Shown: positions 7,919 to 17,524, counted from the first letter of the stretch. The stretch is DNA of 64,000 nucleotides from Rathayibacter tritici (GCF_002932875.1 NZ_PSWS01000023.1:35130-99129); one strand, 5' to 3'. Numbers and translations: made by a program. Notes: a model not told the origin generated them from the sequence alone.

Positions 7919-9223
7919 TCAGGAGATGTTGGGCGGCAGCCCGGCGTCGCGCCTGCTCGTCTCGGCGCTGGTCAACCGACCGGTACCGGCGAAGGTCGAG
8001 AGTAGATCGAGTTCGCCGTTGATCACCGTCGCGAGCCGCCGGATCCCGTCTCCGATCCGCTCTGGAGTCGGATAGCAGAAGGACAGGCGGATGTTCTGCC
8101 GACCGTCTCCGTTGCTGTAAAAAGCGGTGCCCGGCGTATAGGCGACCAGCTCTTTCACTGCCCTCGGCAGCATCGCCTTCGAGTCGAGCTCGTCCGGCAA
8201 GGTCACCCAGACGTAGAACCCGCCGTTCGGGTTCGTCCAGCGCAGATCGGGGAGGTGATTCTGCAAACCCCGGAGCATGGCCTCCTTGCGCTCTCGGTAG
8301 ACGCCGCGGAAGGTGTCGATCTGGGCCTTCCAGTCGGCAGTCGTGAGGTACTGGGAGATCACGAGCTGACTGAACGACGAAGGACTGAGGACGGCCGCCT
8401 CATTGGCGAGGATGAGGCGCTCGCGAATCGCGTGCGGCGCGAGCGCCCAACCGACCCGAAATCCGGGCGCGAGCGTCTTGGAGAAGGTGCCGAGATAGAT
8501 GACACCGTCTTCCTCGAGCGAGCGCATCGCCTTCGGCGGCACGTCCTCGAAGTAGAGGAGTCCGTACGGGTTGTCCTCCAGGACGAGGATTCCCTCGGAC
8601 GTGCAGATCTCGAGGATCTCGACCCGGCGCTCCCAGCTCAGCGTCACTCCGGCCGGGTTGTGGAAGGTGGGGATCGTGTAGAGGAACTTGATCCTTTTTC
8701 CGGCGGCGCGGACCCGGGCGATGTGTTCCCGCAGTGCCGCAGGGATCAGACCGTGCTCGTCCATCGGGACGTGCTCGACCTCGGCCTGGTACGAGCGAAA
8801 GATAACCATCGCCGTGACATAGCTGGGGCCCTCGGAGAGGACGACATCACCGGGGTCGAGGAACAGCTTGGAGACGAGCTCCAGGGCGTGTTGCGAGCCC
8901 GTGGTGACGACGATGTCGTCTGCGCTCGCGGAAATACCTTCGAGGGCCATCACGTCCAGGATCTGCTCCCGGAGGACGGGGACACCCTGACCGGATCCGT
9001 ACTGCAGCGCGACGGGACCTTGTTCGCGCATCACTGTGTCGATGGCGCCGGACACCAGATCCTGGGGGAGCGCGGACACGAACGGCATTCCCCCGGCAAG
9101 CGAGACCACTTCGGGGCGCGACGCGACGGCGAACAGAGCCCGGACCTCGCTGGCGGCCAGACCGGCCGTGCGCTCCGCGTAGGAGTTATACCAGGGGTCG
9201 AGGTTGGTGCCGCGGTTGGTCAC
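7919..9223 (-). CDS. PLP-dependent aminotransferase (class I/II, 2-aminoadipate/MocR type)
   Basis: Fold-type I aminotransferase of about 434 residues. The PLP-lysine motif FSKTLAPGFRVGW and the upstream NPAG segment (TFHNPAGVTLSWERR) are present, with no N-terminal DNA-binding domain, so it acts as an enzyme. The physiological substrate cannot be read from sequence; 2-aminoadipate or aromatic amino acids are usual for the group. I chose the GTG at 9223 (opening MTNRGTNLDPWYN). The longer open frame upstream runs through a parS site and is probably untranslated. Confidence 0.88.
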   Translation of the reverse strand: MTNRGTNLDPWYNSYAERTAGLAASEVRALFAVASRPEVVSLAGGMPFVSALPQDLVSGAIDTVMREQGPVALQYGSGQGVPVLREQILDVMALEGISASADDIVVTTGSQHALELVSKLFLDPGDVVLSEGPSYVTAMVIFRSYQAEVEHVPMDEHGLIPAALREHIARVRAAGKRIKFLYTIPTFHNPAGVTLSWERRVEILEICTSEGILVLEDNPYGLLYFEDVPPKAMRSLEEDGVIYLGTFSKTLAPGFRVGWALAPHAIRERLILANEAAVLSPSSFSQLVISQYLTTADWKAQIDTFRGVYRERKEAMLRGLQNHLPDLRWTNPNGGFYVWVTLPDELDSKAMLPRAVKELVAYTPGTAFYSNGDGRQNIRLSFCYPTPERIGDGIRRLATVINGELDLLSTFAGTGRLTSAETSRRDAGLPPNIS

Positions 9224-9350
9224 GATGGTTGTTCCGCTTCGATCGGTGGACAGGGTCGCCCGTGCCGAGGCCGGGTGGATCCACAGTACCGGCCGCTCCT
9301 GTGCTGTGCCGTGGAGGTCGGGCGCCACCGAGGGAACCGTGGCCTGCCCC

Positions 9351-9364
9351 GTTTCACGTGAAAC
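9351..9364. promoter_or_regulatory. parS site 4
   Basis: Perfect GTTTCACGTGAAAC in the leader of the aminotransferase gene, 4.7 kb from parS 1. Confidence 0.93.
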
Positions 9365-9377
9365 AGCGGTGAAAGAC

Positions 9378-9412
9378 GGAGAACCCCCGCCACAGCGTGA
9401 CGAGGGTTCTCC
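9378..9412 (-). terminator. Terminator hairpin after trxB-trxA
   Basis: GGAGAACCC (9378-9386) pairs perfectly with GGGTTCTCC (9404-9412), about 30 bases past the trxA stop. There is no strong T-tract. Confidence 0.55.
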
Positions 9413-9443
9413 GGCGGCCACACGGGCCGAGTGGGACGTGAAC

Positions 9444-9767
9444 TCAGAGGAACGCGGCCAGATCGGCTTCAAGAGCGGGCTTCGGCTTGGCGCCGATGAC
9501 GGTCTTGACGACCTCGCCCTTTTGGTAGACCTTCATCGCCGGGATGGACGTGATCTGGTACTTCGCAGCGGTCTGCGGGTTCTCGTCGACATTCAGCTTG
9601 ACGATCTCGATCTTGTCGCCGTGCTCGGCCGAGATCTGGTCGAGGATCGGCGAGACCATGCGGCACGGGCCGCACCACTCGGCCCAGAAGTCGACCAGGA
9701 CGGTCTTGTCGGAGTCGAGGACGTCGGACTGGAACGATGCGTCGGTGACGCTCTTCGCGGTGGACAT
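9444..9767 (-). CDS. trxA: Thioredoxin
   Basis: Cytoplasmic protein-disulfide reductant, reduced by TrxB using NADPH. 107 residues, normal length. The active site WCGPC sits in FWAEWCGPCRMVSP, and the cis-proline appears in TSIPAMKVY. The ATG at 9767 has a strong AGGAGAG ribosome-binding site, and upstream in-frame codons are non-conserved. It lies 58 bases downstream of trxB, so the reductase and its substrate are co-transcribed. Confidence 0.97.
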   Translation of the reverse strand: MSTAKSVTDASFQSDVLDSDKTVLVDFWAEWCGPCRMVSPILDQISAEHGDKIEIVKLNVDENPQTAAKYQITSIPAMKVYQKGEVVKTVIGAKPKPALEADLAAFL

Positions 9768-9825
9768 GGTGTTCTCTCCTTCACGAGTCGGCGGCCGCCG
9801 GCTCCGGTGTGAGCTGACCGAACGG

Positions 9826-10800
9826 TCAGCGGGTGATGAGCTCGGCCCGGGGTGAGCCGTCGGTGTGGGCGACGCCGTCGGCGAGCGAAGCAAGGTAGTG
9901 CTCCGCGTCGAGCGCGGCGACCGTTCCGGATGCGGCGGCGGTGACGGCCTGACGGTAGGTCGGGTCGATCACGTCGCCAGCGGCGAAGACGCCGGGAACG
10001 GAGGTCTGGGAAGAGCGGCCGACCACCGAAATGGTGCCCTCGGTGGTGAGGTCGAGCTTGCCGTGCACGATGTGGGTGCGCGGGTCGTTGCCGATCGCGA
10101 TGAACAGGCCGTCGAGGTCGAGGTGGGACTCGGTGCCGTCGACCGTGTCGCGCAGCTGTACGCCGTCGACATGGTTCTCGCCGGAGATCCCGGTTACCTC
10201 GGCGTTCCAAATGAACTCGATCTTGTCGTTGTCGAAGGCGCGTTTCTGCATGACCTTCGATGCGCGGAGCGAGTTCTTGCGGTGGATGAGGTAGACCTTC
10301 GCCGCGTGCTTGGTGAGGAAGGTCGCCTCCTCCATCGCGGAGTCGCCTCCACCGACGACCGCGATGGTCTTCCCCTTGAAGAAAAAGCCGTCGCAGGTGG
10401 CGCACCACGAGACACCGTGTCCCGATAGGCGGTCCTCGTCGTGGAGTCCGAGCTTGCGGTAGGCCGAGCCGGTTGCGACGACGACGGTCTTCGCTTCGAT
10501 GCTCTCGCCGGAGCCGAGGTGGACCGTCTTCACCTCACCGTCGAGATCGAGGGAGGTGACGTCGTCGTAGAACGTCTCGGCGCCGAACTTCTCGGCCTGC
10601 GCCTGCATCGCAGTCATCAGCTCGGGGCCGAGGATGCCGTCGGGGAAGCCGGGGAAATTTTCGACGTCGGTGGTGTTCATCAGATCCCCGCCTATCTCGA
10701 CCGACGAGGCCACGACCACCGGGTGCAGTTCGGCGCGCGCCGCGTACATGGCGGCGGTCCAGCCGGCTGGACCGGATCCGATGATGACGATGTCGCGCAC
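9826..10800 (-). CDS. trxB: Thioredoxin-disulfide reductase
   Basis: FAD- and NADPH-dependent enzyme that reduces thioredoxin. About 324 residues. The N-terminal FAD-binding GSGPAGWTAA, the redox-active CATC (SWCATCDGFFF) and the NADP-binding VVGGGDSAMEEA are in the usual order. The GTG at 10800 has an AGGAG element and gives the family start (VRDIVIIGSGPAG). A -10-like TAGGAT on the minus strand at 10901-10906 may be its promoter. The trxA gene follows. Confidence 0.96.
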   Translation of the reverse strand: MRDIVIIGSGPAGWTAAMYAARAELHPVVVASSVEIGGDLMNTTDVENFPGFPDGILGPELMTAMQAQAEKFGAETFYDDVTSLDLDGEVKTVHLGSGESIEAKTVVVATGSAYRKLGLHDEDRLSGHGVSWCATCDGFFFKGKTIAVVGGGDSAMEEATFLTKHAAKVYLIHRKNSLRASKVMQKRAFDNDKIEFIWNAEVTGISGENHVDGVQLRDTVDGTESHLDLDGLFIAIGNDPRTHIVHGKLDLTTEGTISVVGRSSQTSVPGVFAAGDVIDPTYRQAVTAAASGTVAALDAEHYLASLADGVAHTDGSPRAELITR

Positions 10801-11009
10801 GGCAACTCCTCGGGTGTGGTCGAGCGGTGACGGGTGGGGCGAAGGCCGAGCACCGGAAGCCGGTCGCTCGAACGTTCCGCGGCTCCGTGGGCTACAACAC
10901 ATCCTAGGCGGGCGCTATTCCTCGGGGCTGAGGGCGGCGGCTCCGCTCTCTGAACCGGCAGGGGCTCGCCTCGGAAACCGCGCCTGACCAGGTATTATCG
11001 CGAGACGAG

Positions 11010-12626
11010 TCAGCGGCCCAGACGGCGGAGGACCGGCGCGAGCAGAGCACGCAACTCCGGTACCCGCAGGAACCAGAGGACCGCGACGTAGACGAGCGCC
11101 ATCGCCGTACCGATCACCGCCATCGAGAGCAGCGGTTCGACGTAGTTCGAGACGGCGAAACCGTCCGGCCGCGTCCCTCCGAGAGCGACGAGAACGCCGT
11201 AGCCGACAGCCGCCGAGGGCACCGCAGCGATGGTGAACTGCACGAGCCGGACCAGGATCCGCCTGCCTCCCGTCCCCCCGAGCCGGCGCCGCAGGAGGAG
11301 GGCAGCCACCACGGCCTGCACGCAGATGCCGAGTGAGGTGGCCGCGGCGATGCCGATAGCCACCTGGTCGACGGGGAGGCGGAGCACCACGAGGTAGCCG
11401 ATGACCGCGACGACGACCTGCACCAGAGTGAACAGGAACGGTCGCAGTCCGTCGCTCAACGCATAGAAGGCGCGCTGCACGATAGCGATAGAGGAGAACA
11501 GCGGCAGGGCGATCACGTAGGCCGTGGCGATGGCACCGATGGCCTGCGCGTCGGCGAAGCGGTCAGTGAAAACGGAGCCGAACGGCACGGCGACGACGAC
11601 GATGGCTGCGGCGGCGAAGACCAGCATCATCAGCACGAGCCGGAGCGAGGTGGAGACGTCGGAGCGGAATTCCTTCATTTCTCCCCGGGCGGTGTGCCCA
11701 CTCATCTTGGTGAAGTACGCCATCGCGATCGAGATCGCGATCACCGAGTGCGGGAGCATGAAGATCAGCCACGCCTTCTGCAGCGCCGCCGCCGAGGGGC
11801 CCTCACCGGAGGCGATGGAGGAGACCCGGCTCTCGACGATCCCGGCGCCGATCGTCAGCAGCACCGTCGCGAACGACCACAGCGACATCCGCCCCGCTGT
11901 GCCGAGACCGACACCGCGGAAGCGGAAGTCCGGCCGATAGCTGAGGCCGACTTTCCGCCAGAAGAGCATCAGGAACAGCGACTGCACGACGATGCCCAGC
12001 GTCGCGCTGCCGGCGAGCAGGGAGACCATCGCCGACGTCCACGATTCGACCGGTCGATCTCCGTCCGGATCGGCGCCGAACAGCAGCATGAACGCCAGGA
12101 GCCCGGCGATCACGACGACATTGTTCAGCACCGGCGCCCAGGTGAAGGGGCCGAACGAGCCGCGCGCGTTGAGGACCTCGCCGAGGATCGTGAAGAGACC
12201 GTAGAAGAAGACCTGCGGCAGGCACCAGAAGGCGAAGGCGACGGCTAGCTGGTACTGCTCCGGCCCGTAGCCGGGCGCGTAGAGGCGCGCGAGCAGGGGT
12301 GCGAGCAGGGTCGCCGCGACCGTGGTCACCAGCAGGAGTCCGAGTGCCAGGGTGAGCAGTCGGTTGATGTACCCGCGTCCGCCGTCCGCATCCAGTCCCG
12401 CTCGGACGATCTGCGGGACGAGCACAGCGTTCAGCGCACCGCCGGCGATGATCGAGTAGATCGTGTTCGGCAGGAGGTTCGCGGTGGTGAAGGCGTCCGC
12501 GCCCGGTGCCACCGCGGCTCCGATCGTGTTCGCCATCACGATCGACATCACGAAGCCGAGGATCCGCGAGACCATCGTGCCGGAGGCGAGGACGGCGCTC
12601 GCGCGTCCGAGGGAGAAGCTAGCCAC
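11010..12626 (-). CDS. murJ: Lipid II flippase MurJ
   Basis: Polytopic membrane protein of the MVF/MOP family that flips lipid II across the membrane for peptidoglycan synthesis. 538 residues with about 14 hydrophobic helices. The conserved opening (ASGTMVSRILGFV) and the NLLPNTIYSIIAGGALNAV segment identify it. The GTG start at 12626 overlaps the stop of the DUF6049 gene by 8 bases, so the two are translationally coupled. Actinobacterial MurJ proteins often carry a C-terminal pseudokinase; this one does not. Confidence 0.93.
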   Translation of the reverse strand: MASFSLGRASAVLASGTMVSRILGFVMSIVMANTIGAAVAPGADAFTTANLLPNTIYSIIAGGALNAVLVPQIVRAGLDADGGRGYINRLLTLALGLLLVTTVAATLLAPLLARLYAPGYGPEQYQLAVAFAFWCLPQVFFYGLFTILGEVLNARGSFGPFTWAPVLNNVVVIAGLLAFMLLFGADPDGDRPVESWTSAMVSLLAGSATLGIVVQSLFLMLFWRKVGLSYRPDFRFRGVGLGTAGRMSLWSFATVLLTIGAGIVESRVSSIASGEGPSAAALQKAWLIFMLPHSVIAISIAMAYFTKMSGHTARGEMKEFRSDVSTSLRLVLMMLVFAAAAIVVVAVPFGSVFTDRFADAQAIGAIATAYVIALPLFSSIAIVQRAFYALSDGLRPFLFTLVQVVVAVIGYLVVLRLPVDQVAIGIAAATSLGICVQAVVAALLLRRRLGGTGGRRILVRLVQFTIAAVPSAAVGYGVLVALGGTRPDGFAVSNYVEPLLSMAVIGTAMALVYVAVLWFLRVPELRALLAPVLRRLGR

Positions 12627-14829
12627 GCGGGTCCGATCGTTGGTCGTCGAGGCCGGGCTGGACCGCGAGCACGGCGTTCGGGTCCTCCTCCTCGGGGGTG
12701 TCGCCTCGACGGCGACGGAGGATGTTGCGGATGATGCCGAGCCCGAAGACGATGACGAGCACGATCCCGATGACGAGCGTGCCCACCGTCTCCCAGTCGG
12801 CGCGAACGCTGGTTGTCATCCCGGTCGCAGTGCCGATCGGAGCGCCGTCGGACGAGGTGAGTTGCAGGCCCAGGCTCGTTTCGCCGTTGCCGACGCGGGC
12901 CTTCACCGGAATGAGGACGCGGCCCTGTGAGCGGGCGTCGATCGCGGTGGTCTCGATGGCGCCCTCATCGATGTCGAGGACGGCGTTCGAGGTGGAGGCC
13001 TGGATCCGGACGGCGACGGGCCACGGGAGCTGATTGCGGACGTAAACGGGGATGCTCGAGTCTCGGGAGACCTGCAGGATGCTGTCGGTCGCGTCGATCG
13101 AGACCAGCGAGAGCGTAGTGTCGGCCTGCTCGCGAGCCGTAGTCACGGCATCGCGCCAGGCGCTGCCGTCGCCGCGCCAGCCCACGGAGAGCAGCGCGAG
13201 GACGTCGTTGCGGCTCTTGCCCGTTAGCAGTTCAGGCTTCTGCAGCACTGACGAGAAAGCCTCGACCCTGGAGCCGGAGCCGAGTAGGCCGCGAACCTGA
13301 TTGACCCGGAGCGTCGACTCGGGCGAGTCGACGACGCTCGCGCCCTGGGTGGCGGGGACGGCGAGGGCCGAGGAGAGGGTGGTGGCGCGGGACCACGGCA
13401 GCGAGTCGATCGCGTCGAGGGTCTCGGACAGGCGCTCGGCGCTGAGCGCGGAGTCGCGGCCGAGGGTGAGCACCACGCTTGGTGCCTCGCCCTCCTCCTG
13501 CACCTCGGCGAGATCGGTGGCGATGACGGACACACGAGCACGCCACTCGGTGTCGTCGGTGGCGGTCGCGGCCGCGTTGAAGGCATCGGTCAGCCGGGAG
13601 TCGGCCACGACGAGGTCGGAGGCGCCGACGCTCGCCCGCGCGGTCGTGGTGACGTCCTGCGGGAGTAGGAGCCCGTCGGAGGCGACGATGGTGCGGTTCA
13701 CGCCGCTGGCCGCGTAGACGTCGAGGTCGGAGCCGCGGAGGGTGCCCTCGTCCGGCCAGGCGACGTTCCCGAGCGAGGTGCTCCAGTCCGAGGCGACCAG
13801 CGACTCGGCGCTCGGTCGCGCCGGCAGATCCTCGGCGGGCTGGCCGGCGTCGGCGGCTGTGGTGGGGGCGGGAGTAGCGGTGCCGGGCGCCGCGGCGAAC
13901 CGCTTGTTGTCGATCGCGTACTCGAAGGAGACGGGAGAGAGGAGCGTCGCGAGGCCGGCCTGCGCCTGCGCCGAGACGTCGGCATCGGCGTACGGCAGGG
14001 CGAAGCGCTCGTTCGGCGCGGTCTGCAGGCGGTCGAGCCAGTCGAGGGCCGACTTCGGAGCGGAGCGGCCGAGGATCCGGATCGAGGCGAGGATGCGCGG
14101 GTCGACCCCGATCGTCACTCCTTTCCCGATGACCTCGTCGAGCTGGCGGGTCAGGGTTCCCGTGCTGTTCGTGTCGTCGGCAAGTGTCTCGGCCGAGAGC
14201 AGGCCGTCCGCGGTGTCCGGGACGGTGAGAGGCACGAGGACGCTGACGCCGGTCTCGCGCTCGGGGGCCGCCTCGTCGGCGAGCTCCACCGCCGTCCGGG
14301 CGGTCGAGACGACACCGCCCGGTCCGGTGACAGTGACCAGGACGGCGTGAGTGCCGAGGGCGGTGCGGTCCTTCGAGAAGGGGATCTGATCGACCGGAAC
14401 GGTGAGACCGACCTCGGCGGTACTCGAGGGCGCGAGGCGGAGCTGTGCGCCCGCCTGCACGGGGTCGGTGTCGTTGTCGGCCTCGGCGTCGAGCCAGTCG
14501 TGCAGCTCGGCGCGGGTATCGAGGGTGGCGTAGGAGAGGGCGACGGTGACGTCGGCGGTGTCGATCGCCTCGGTGGTGTCGTTACGTACGGCGATCGAGA
14601 GCTGGAGGTCTCCACCGGGGCGCAGGACTCCGTCCTGGCCGGCTCCGGCCGTCGTGGTGACCCTGCCGGAGGCGGGCGCGGTGACGGCGGTCGAGCCGTT
14701 CGGGGCCGCGAGCGCGGGGGAGGCGACGCCGGAGAGGCCGAGCGCGAGGGCGGCGGCAGCTGTGGAACGGAGAAGGAGAAGCGCCGCCCGCGAGCGGAGG
14801 GAGGGGTCGCGCCGATGCATCGGTCTCAC
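12619..14829 (-). CDS. DUF6049 family secreted/membrane-anchored protein
   Basis: 736-residue extracytoplasmic protein that sits between the CCA-adding enzyme and murJ in many actinobacteria; its function is unknown. It has an N-terminal signal peptide (LLLRSTAAAALALGL, then an Ala-rich cleavage region SPALAAPNG). A large exported body with an Ig-like beginning follows. One C-terminal transmembrane helix (ETVGTLVIGIVLVIVFGLGI) and a short basic/acidic cytoplasmic tail end the protein. The start may be GTG 14829 or ATG 14820. Coupling to murJ suggests a cell-envelope role (inference). Confidence 0.88.
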   Translation of the reverse strand: MRPMHRRDPSLRSRAALLLLRSTAAAALALGLSGVASPALAAPNGSTAVTAPASGRVTTTAGAGQDGVLRPGGDLQLSIAVRNDTTEAIDTADVTVALSYATLDTRAELHDWLDAEADNDTDPVQAGAQLRLAPSSTAEVGLTVPVDQIPFSKDRTALGTHAVLVTVTGPGGVVSTARTAVELADEAAPERETGVSVLVPLTVPDTADGLLSAETLADDTNSTGTLTRQLDEVIGKGVTIGVDPRILASIRILGRSAPKSALDWLDRLQTAPNERFALPYADADVSAQAQAGLATLLSPVSFEYAIDNKRFAAAPGTATPAPTTAADAGQPAEDLPARPSAESLVASDWSTSLGNVAWPDEGTLRGSDLDVYAASGVNRTIVASDGLLLPQDVTTTARASVGASDLVVADSRLTDAFNAAATATDDTEWRARVSVIATDLAEVQEEGEAPSVVLTLGRDSALSAERLSETLDAIDSLPWSRATTLSSALAVPATQGASVVDSPESTLRVNQVRGLLGSGSRVEAFSSVLQKPELLTGKSRNDVLALLSVGWRGDGSAWRDAVTTAREQADTTLSLVSIDATDSILQVSRDSSIPVYVRNQLPWPVAVRIQASTSNAVLDIDEGAIETTAIDARSQGRVLIPVKARVGNGETSLGLQLTSSDGAPIGTATGMTTSVRADWETVGTLVIGIVLVIVFGLGIIRNILRRRRGDTPEEEDPNAVLAVQPGLDDQRSDPRG

Positions 14830-14954
14830 TCGGCCTCCATGCGGGTGATTCTACGGGCAGGCCTCCTCCGGGCAGGCGACGCGCGCCCGGAGTGCCCGGT
14901 GCTGACTGGTAACCGTATGACACGGTTATCCGCTGTCGCGACACCCCCCACGAC

Positions 14955-14960
14955 TAGGAT
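14955..14960 (+). promoter_or_regulatory. Leaderless -10 box for the CCA-adding enzyme gene
   Basis: TAGGAT ends 7 bases before the ATG at 14968 and no ribosome-binding site is present. This is the spacing of a leaderless actinobacterial transcript. Confidence 0.55.
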
Positions 14961-14967
14961 CGTGCGA

Positions 14968-16392
14968 ATGCACAGCGTCCAGACCGCTCTCGAGACTCTC
15001 CGCGCACTCGCGCAGACGCCGACCGTGGCGCGGCTGGCGGAGGCGTTCTCGGCGGAGGGGCACGAGCTCGCCCTCGTCGGGGGACCGGTCCGTGACGCCT
15101 TCCTCGGACACGGCGTGCACGACCTGGACTTCACCACCTCCGCTCGTCCCGACGACATCGTGCGGATCGTCGCTCCGATCGCCGAGGCGCACTGGGACAT
15201 CGGTCGGGCCTTCGGCACGATCGGCGCGCGCGTGTCGGGGGAGACGGTCGAGATCACGACCTATCGCAGCGACAGCTATGACGGTGTGAGCCGCAAGCCC
15301 GAGGTCGAGTTCGGCGATTCGCTCGAGGGGGATCTCGTGCGGCGCGACTTCACGGTGAACGCGATGGCGCTCCGGCTCCCCGAGGTGGTCCTCATCGATC
15401 CGTCCGGGGGTGTCGAGGACCTGCTCGCCGAGCGGCTGCGCACCCCCGCCCCGGCCGACCTCTCCTTCGGCGACGACCCGCTCCGAATGCTCCGCGGGGC
15501 GCGCTTCACCTCGCAGCTCGGCTTCCGCACCACCGACGAGGTGGAGTGGGCGATGGCGGAGCTCGCCGGCCGGATCCGCGACGTCTCGGCGGAGCGTGTG
15601 CAGGAGGAGCTGCGCAAGCTCCTCGCGACACCCTCGCCGCGAGCCGGGCTGGAGCTGCTGGTCGACACCGGTCTAGCCGGTCACGTCCTCCCGGAGCTGC
15701 CCGCCCTGCGCCTGGAGCAGGACGAACACCACCACCACAAGGACGTCTACACGCACAGCCTCACCGTCCTGGAGCAGGCGATCTCGCTGGAGCAGTCCCG
15801 GAACCCCGGAGCCGCTCCTGACGTCGTTCTGCGGCTCGCGGCACTCCTGCACGACATCGGCAAGCCGGCCACTCGACGTCTCGAGGCCGGCGGCGCGGTG
15901 AGCTTCCACCACCACGACCTGGTCGGCGCCAAGCTCGCGATCAAGCGGATGCGCGCGCTGAAGTTCGACAAGCAGTCCATGACCGAGGTCGCCCGGCTGA
16001 TCGAGCTGCACCTGCGGTTCTTCGGGTACACGGACGGCGCGTGGACCGACTCCGCGGTGCGCCGCTACGTGACCGACGCGGGGCCCCTGCTGGAGCGGCT
16101 GCACATCCTCACTCGCGCTGACGTGACCACGCGCAACCGACGCAAGGCCGACCGACTCTCACACGCCTACGACGACCTCGAGGCGCGCATTGCCGAGCTC
16201 GCCGAGAAGGAGGAGCTGGCCTCGAAGCGGCCCGACCTGGACGGCACCCGAATCATGGAGATCCTCGGCCTGGCTCCGGGGCCCGAGGTGGGGCAGGCGT
16301 ACCGGTTCCTGCTCGAGCTGCGGCTGGAGGAGGGTCCGCTCGGCGAGGAGATCGCGACGCAGCGGCTCCGCGAGTGGTGGGCGTCGCGCTGA
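14968..16392 (+). CDS. CCA tRNA nucleotidyltransferase
   Basis: Adds or repairs the 3' CCA of tRNAs. 474 residues. The nucleotidyltransferase head contains LVGGPVRDAFLG and the catalytic DLDF (residues ~33-56). The poly(A)-polymerase-like RNA-binding region follows (FGDDPLRMLRGARFTSQLGF). A C-terminal HD domain (LAALLHDIGKPATR, HHHDLVGAKLA) is present. The chosen ATG follows a leaderless -10 box. The gene is divergent from the DUF6049-murJ operon, a conserved actinobacterial arrangement. Confidence 0.94.
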   Translation: MHSVQTALETLRALAQTPTVARLAEAFSAEGHELALVGGPVRDAFLGHGVHDLDFTTSARPDDIVRIVAPIAEAHWDIGRAFGTIGARVSGETVEITTYRSDSYDGVSRKPEVEFGDSLEGDLVRRDFTVNAMALRLPEVVLIDPSGGVEDLLAERLRTPAPADLSFGDDPLRMLRGARFTSQLGFRTTDEVEWAMAELAGRIRDVSAERVQEELRKLLATPSPRAGLELLVDTGLAGHVLPELPALRLEQDEHHHHKDVYTHSLTVLEQAISLEQSRNPGAAPDVVLRLAALLHDIGKPATRRLEAGGAVSFHHHDLVGAKLAIKRMRALKFDKQSMTEVARLIELHLRFFGYTDGAWTDSAVRRYVTDAGPLLERLHILTRADVTTRNRRKADRLSHAYDDLEARIAELAEKEELASKRPDLDGTRIMEILGLAPGPEVGQAYRFLLELRLEEGPLGEEIATQRLREWWASR

Positions 16393-16446
16393 GGCGCTGA
16401 CACCGCCCGCCCGCGACCTGCCCGGCGCGTCGCGGTGGTCCTGCTG

Positions 16447-16452
16447 TAGTCT
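16447..16452 (+). promoter_or_regulatory. Candidate -10 box for the rpsF operon
   Basis: TAGTCT gives a leader of roughly 100 nt before rpsF. No good -35 is visible. Confidence 0.4.
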
Positions 16453-16510
16453 ATCCAGGTTGTTCACGACCAGACGCACTCGCGTCCGCGGGAGTGGGCA
16501 GATGCTACAT

Positions 16511-16560
16511 ACCCTCCTGTCACGGAAATACCGTGGCCGTTCAGTCCGAAGGAGGTGGGT
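16511..16560 (+). promoter_or_regulatory. rpsF leader structure (S6:S18-type autoregulatory motif candidate)
   Basis: A hairpin CACGG-AAATA-CCGTG (16521-16535) is followed by GCCGTTC. It is enclosed by ACCCTCC (16511-16517), which can pair with the ribosome-binding site GGAGGTGGGT (16551-16560). This resembles the known rpsF leader bound by the S6:S18 complex, in which a CCG-containing stem lies next to the start site. Confidence 0.5.
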
Positions 16561-16562
16561 TA

Positions 16563-16940
16563 GTGACGCATCAGTACGAAATCATGGTCATCCTGGACCC
16601 CGAGATCGATGAGCGCACCGTCGCTCCGAGTCTCGACAAGTTCCTCAACGTCATCCGCACCGATGGTGGATCCATCGACAAGGTCGACGTCTGGGGCCGC
16701 CGTCGTCTGGCGTACGAGATCAACAAGAAGTCCGAGGGCATCTACGCCGTCGTCGACTTCACGTCGACCTCCGCCGCCGCGAACGAGCTCGACCGTCAGC
16801 TGAAGCTGTCCGAGGCCGTCATGCGCACCAAGGTGCTGCGGGCCGAAGAGGGCATCGCCCAGGTCGCGGCCGCCGCGAAGCTCGCCGACGAGAAGGCCGC
16901 CCGCAAGGCGGCCAAGGCCTCGGCCGCTCCCAAGGCGTAG
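16563..16940 (+). CDS. rpsF: 30S ribosomal protein S6
   Basis: Small-subunit platform protein that binds 16S rRNA as a heterodimer with S18. 125 residues. It opens [19 protein letters not shown] and carries the [12 protein letters not shown] strand typical of S6. The alanine/lysine-rich C-terminal extension ([15 protein letters not shown]) is typical of actinobacteria. The GTG at 16563 has a strong GGAGG site 8 bases upstream. It is first in the rpsF-ssb-rpsR-rplI operon. Confidence 0.97.
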   Translation: MTHQYEIMVILDPEIDERTVAPSLDKFLNVIRTDGGSIDKVDVWGRRRLAYEINKKSEGIYAVVDFTSTSAAANELDRQLKLSEAVMRTKVLRAEEGIAQVAAAAKLADEKAARKAAKASAAPKA

Positions 16941-16945
16941 CGCTC

Positions 16946-17524
16946 ATGGCTGGCGAGACGATCATCACCGTGGTGGGGAACCTCACCGCTGACCCCGAGC
17001 TGCGCTACACGCAGGGCGGGCTCGCGGTCGCGAACTTCACCATCGCCTCCACGCCGCGCACCTTCGACCGTCAGGCGAACGACTGGAAGGACGGCGAAGC
17101 GCTGTTCCTCCGCGCCTCCGTCTGGCGCGAGTTCGCCGAGAACGTCGCGGGGACGCTGACCAAGGGGAGCCGTGTCGTCGCGACCGGCCGCCTGAAGCAG
17201 CGCTCCTACGAGACGAAGGAAGGCGAGAAGCGCACCAGCATCGAGCTCGAGATCGACGAGATCGGGCCGTCGCTTCGCTACGCGACCGCGCAGGTCACGC
17301 GCGCCTCCGGTGGAGGCGGACGCGGCCAGGCCGGTGGCGGCCAGGGCAACGGCGGTCAGATCGGCGGTGGCCAGGGCGGCTTCGGCGGCGGCAACCAGGG
17401 CGGCTCCGGCACCACCGGCGGCAACCGTGGCGGCCAGGCTGAGGAGCCGTGGGCGCCGAGCGCTCCTGCCGGTGGCGACGTGTGGAGCACGCCGGGCAGC
17501 TACAACGACGAGACGCCGTTCTGA
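16946..17524 (+). CDS. ssb: Single-stranded DNA-binding protein
   Basis: Binds and protects single-stranded DNA during replication and repair. 192 residues. An N-terminal OB fold ([31 protein letters not shown]) covers residues ~1-115. A glycine/glutamine-rich disordered linker and an acidic tail (NDETPF) that recruits partner proteins follow. It sits between rpsF and rpsR, the classic bacterial arrangement, five bases after rpsF. Confidence 0.97.
   Translation: MAGETIITVVGNLTADPELRYTQGGLAVANFTIASTPRTFDRQANDWKDGEALFLRASVWREFAENVAGTLTKGSRVVATGRLKQRSYETKEGEKRTSIELEIDEIGPSLRYATAQVTRASGGGGRGQAGGGQGNGGQIGGGQGGFGGGNQGGSGTTGGNRGGQAEEPWAPSAPAGGDVWSTPGSYNDETPF

Noticed and set aside
9224-9472. N-terminal extension of the aminotransferase
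   Set aside because: The added codons run through a parS site and the trxA terminator and are not protein-like; GTG 9223 gives the family start.
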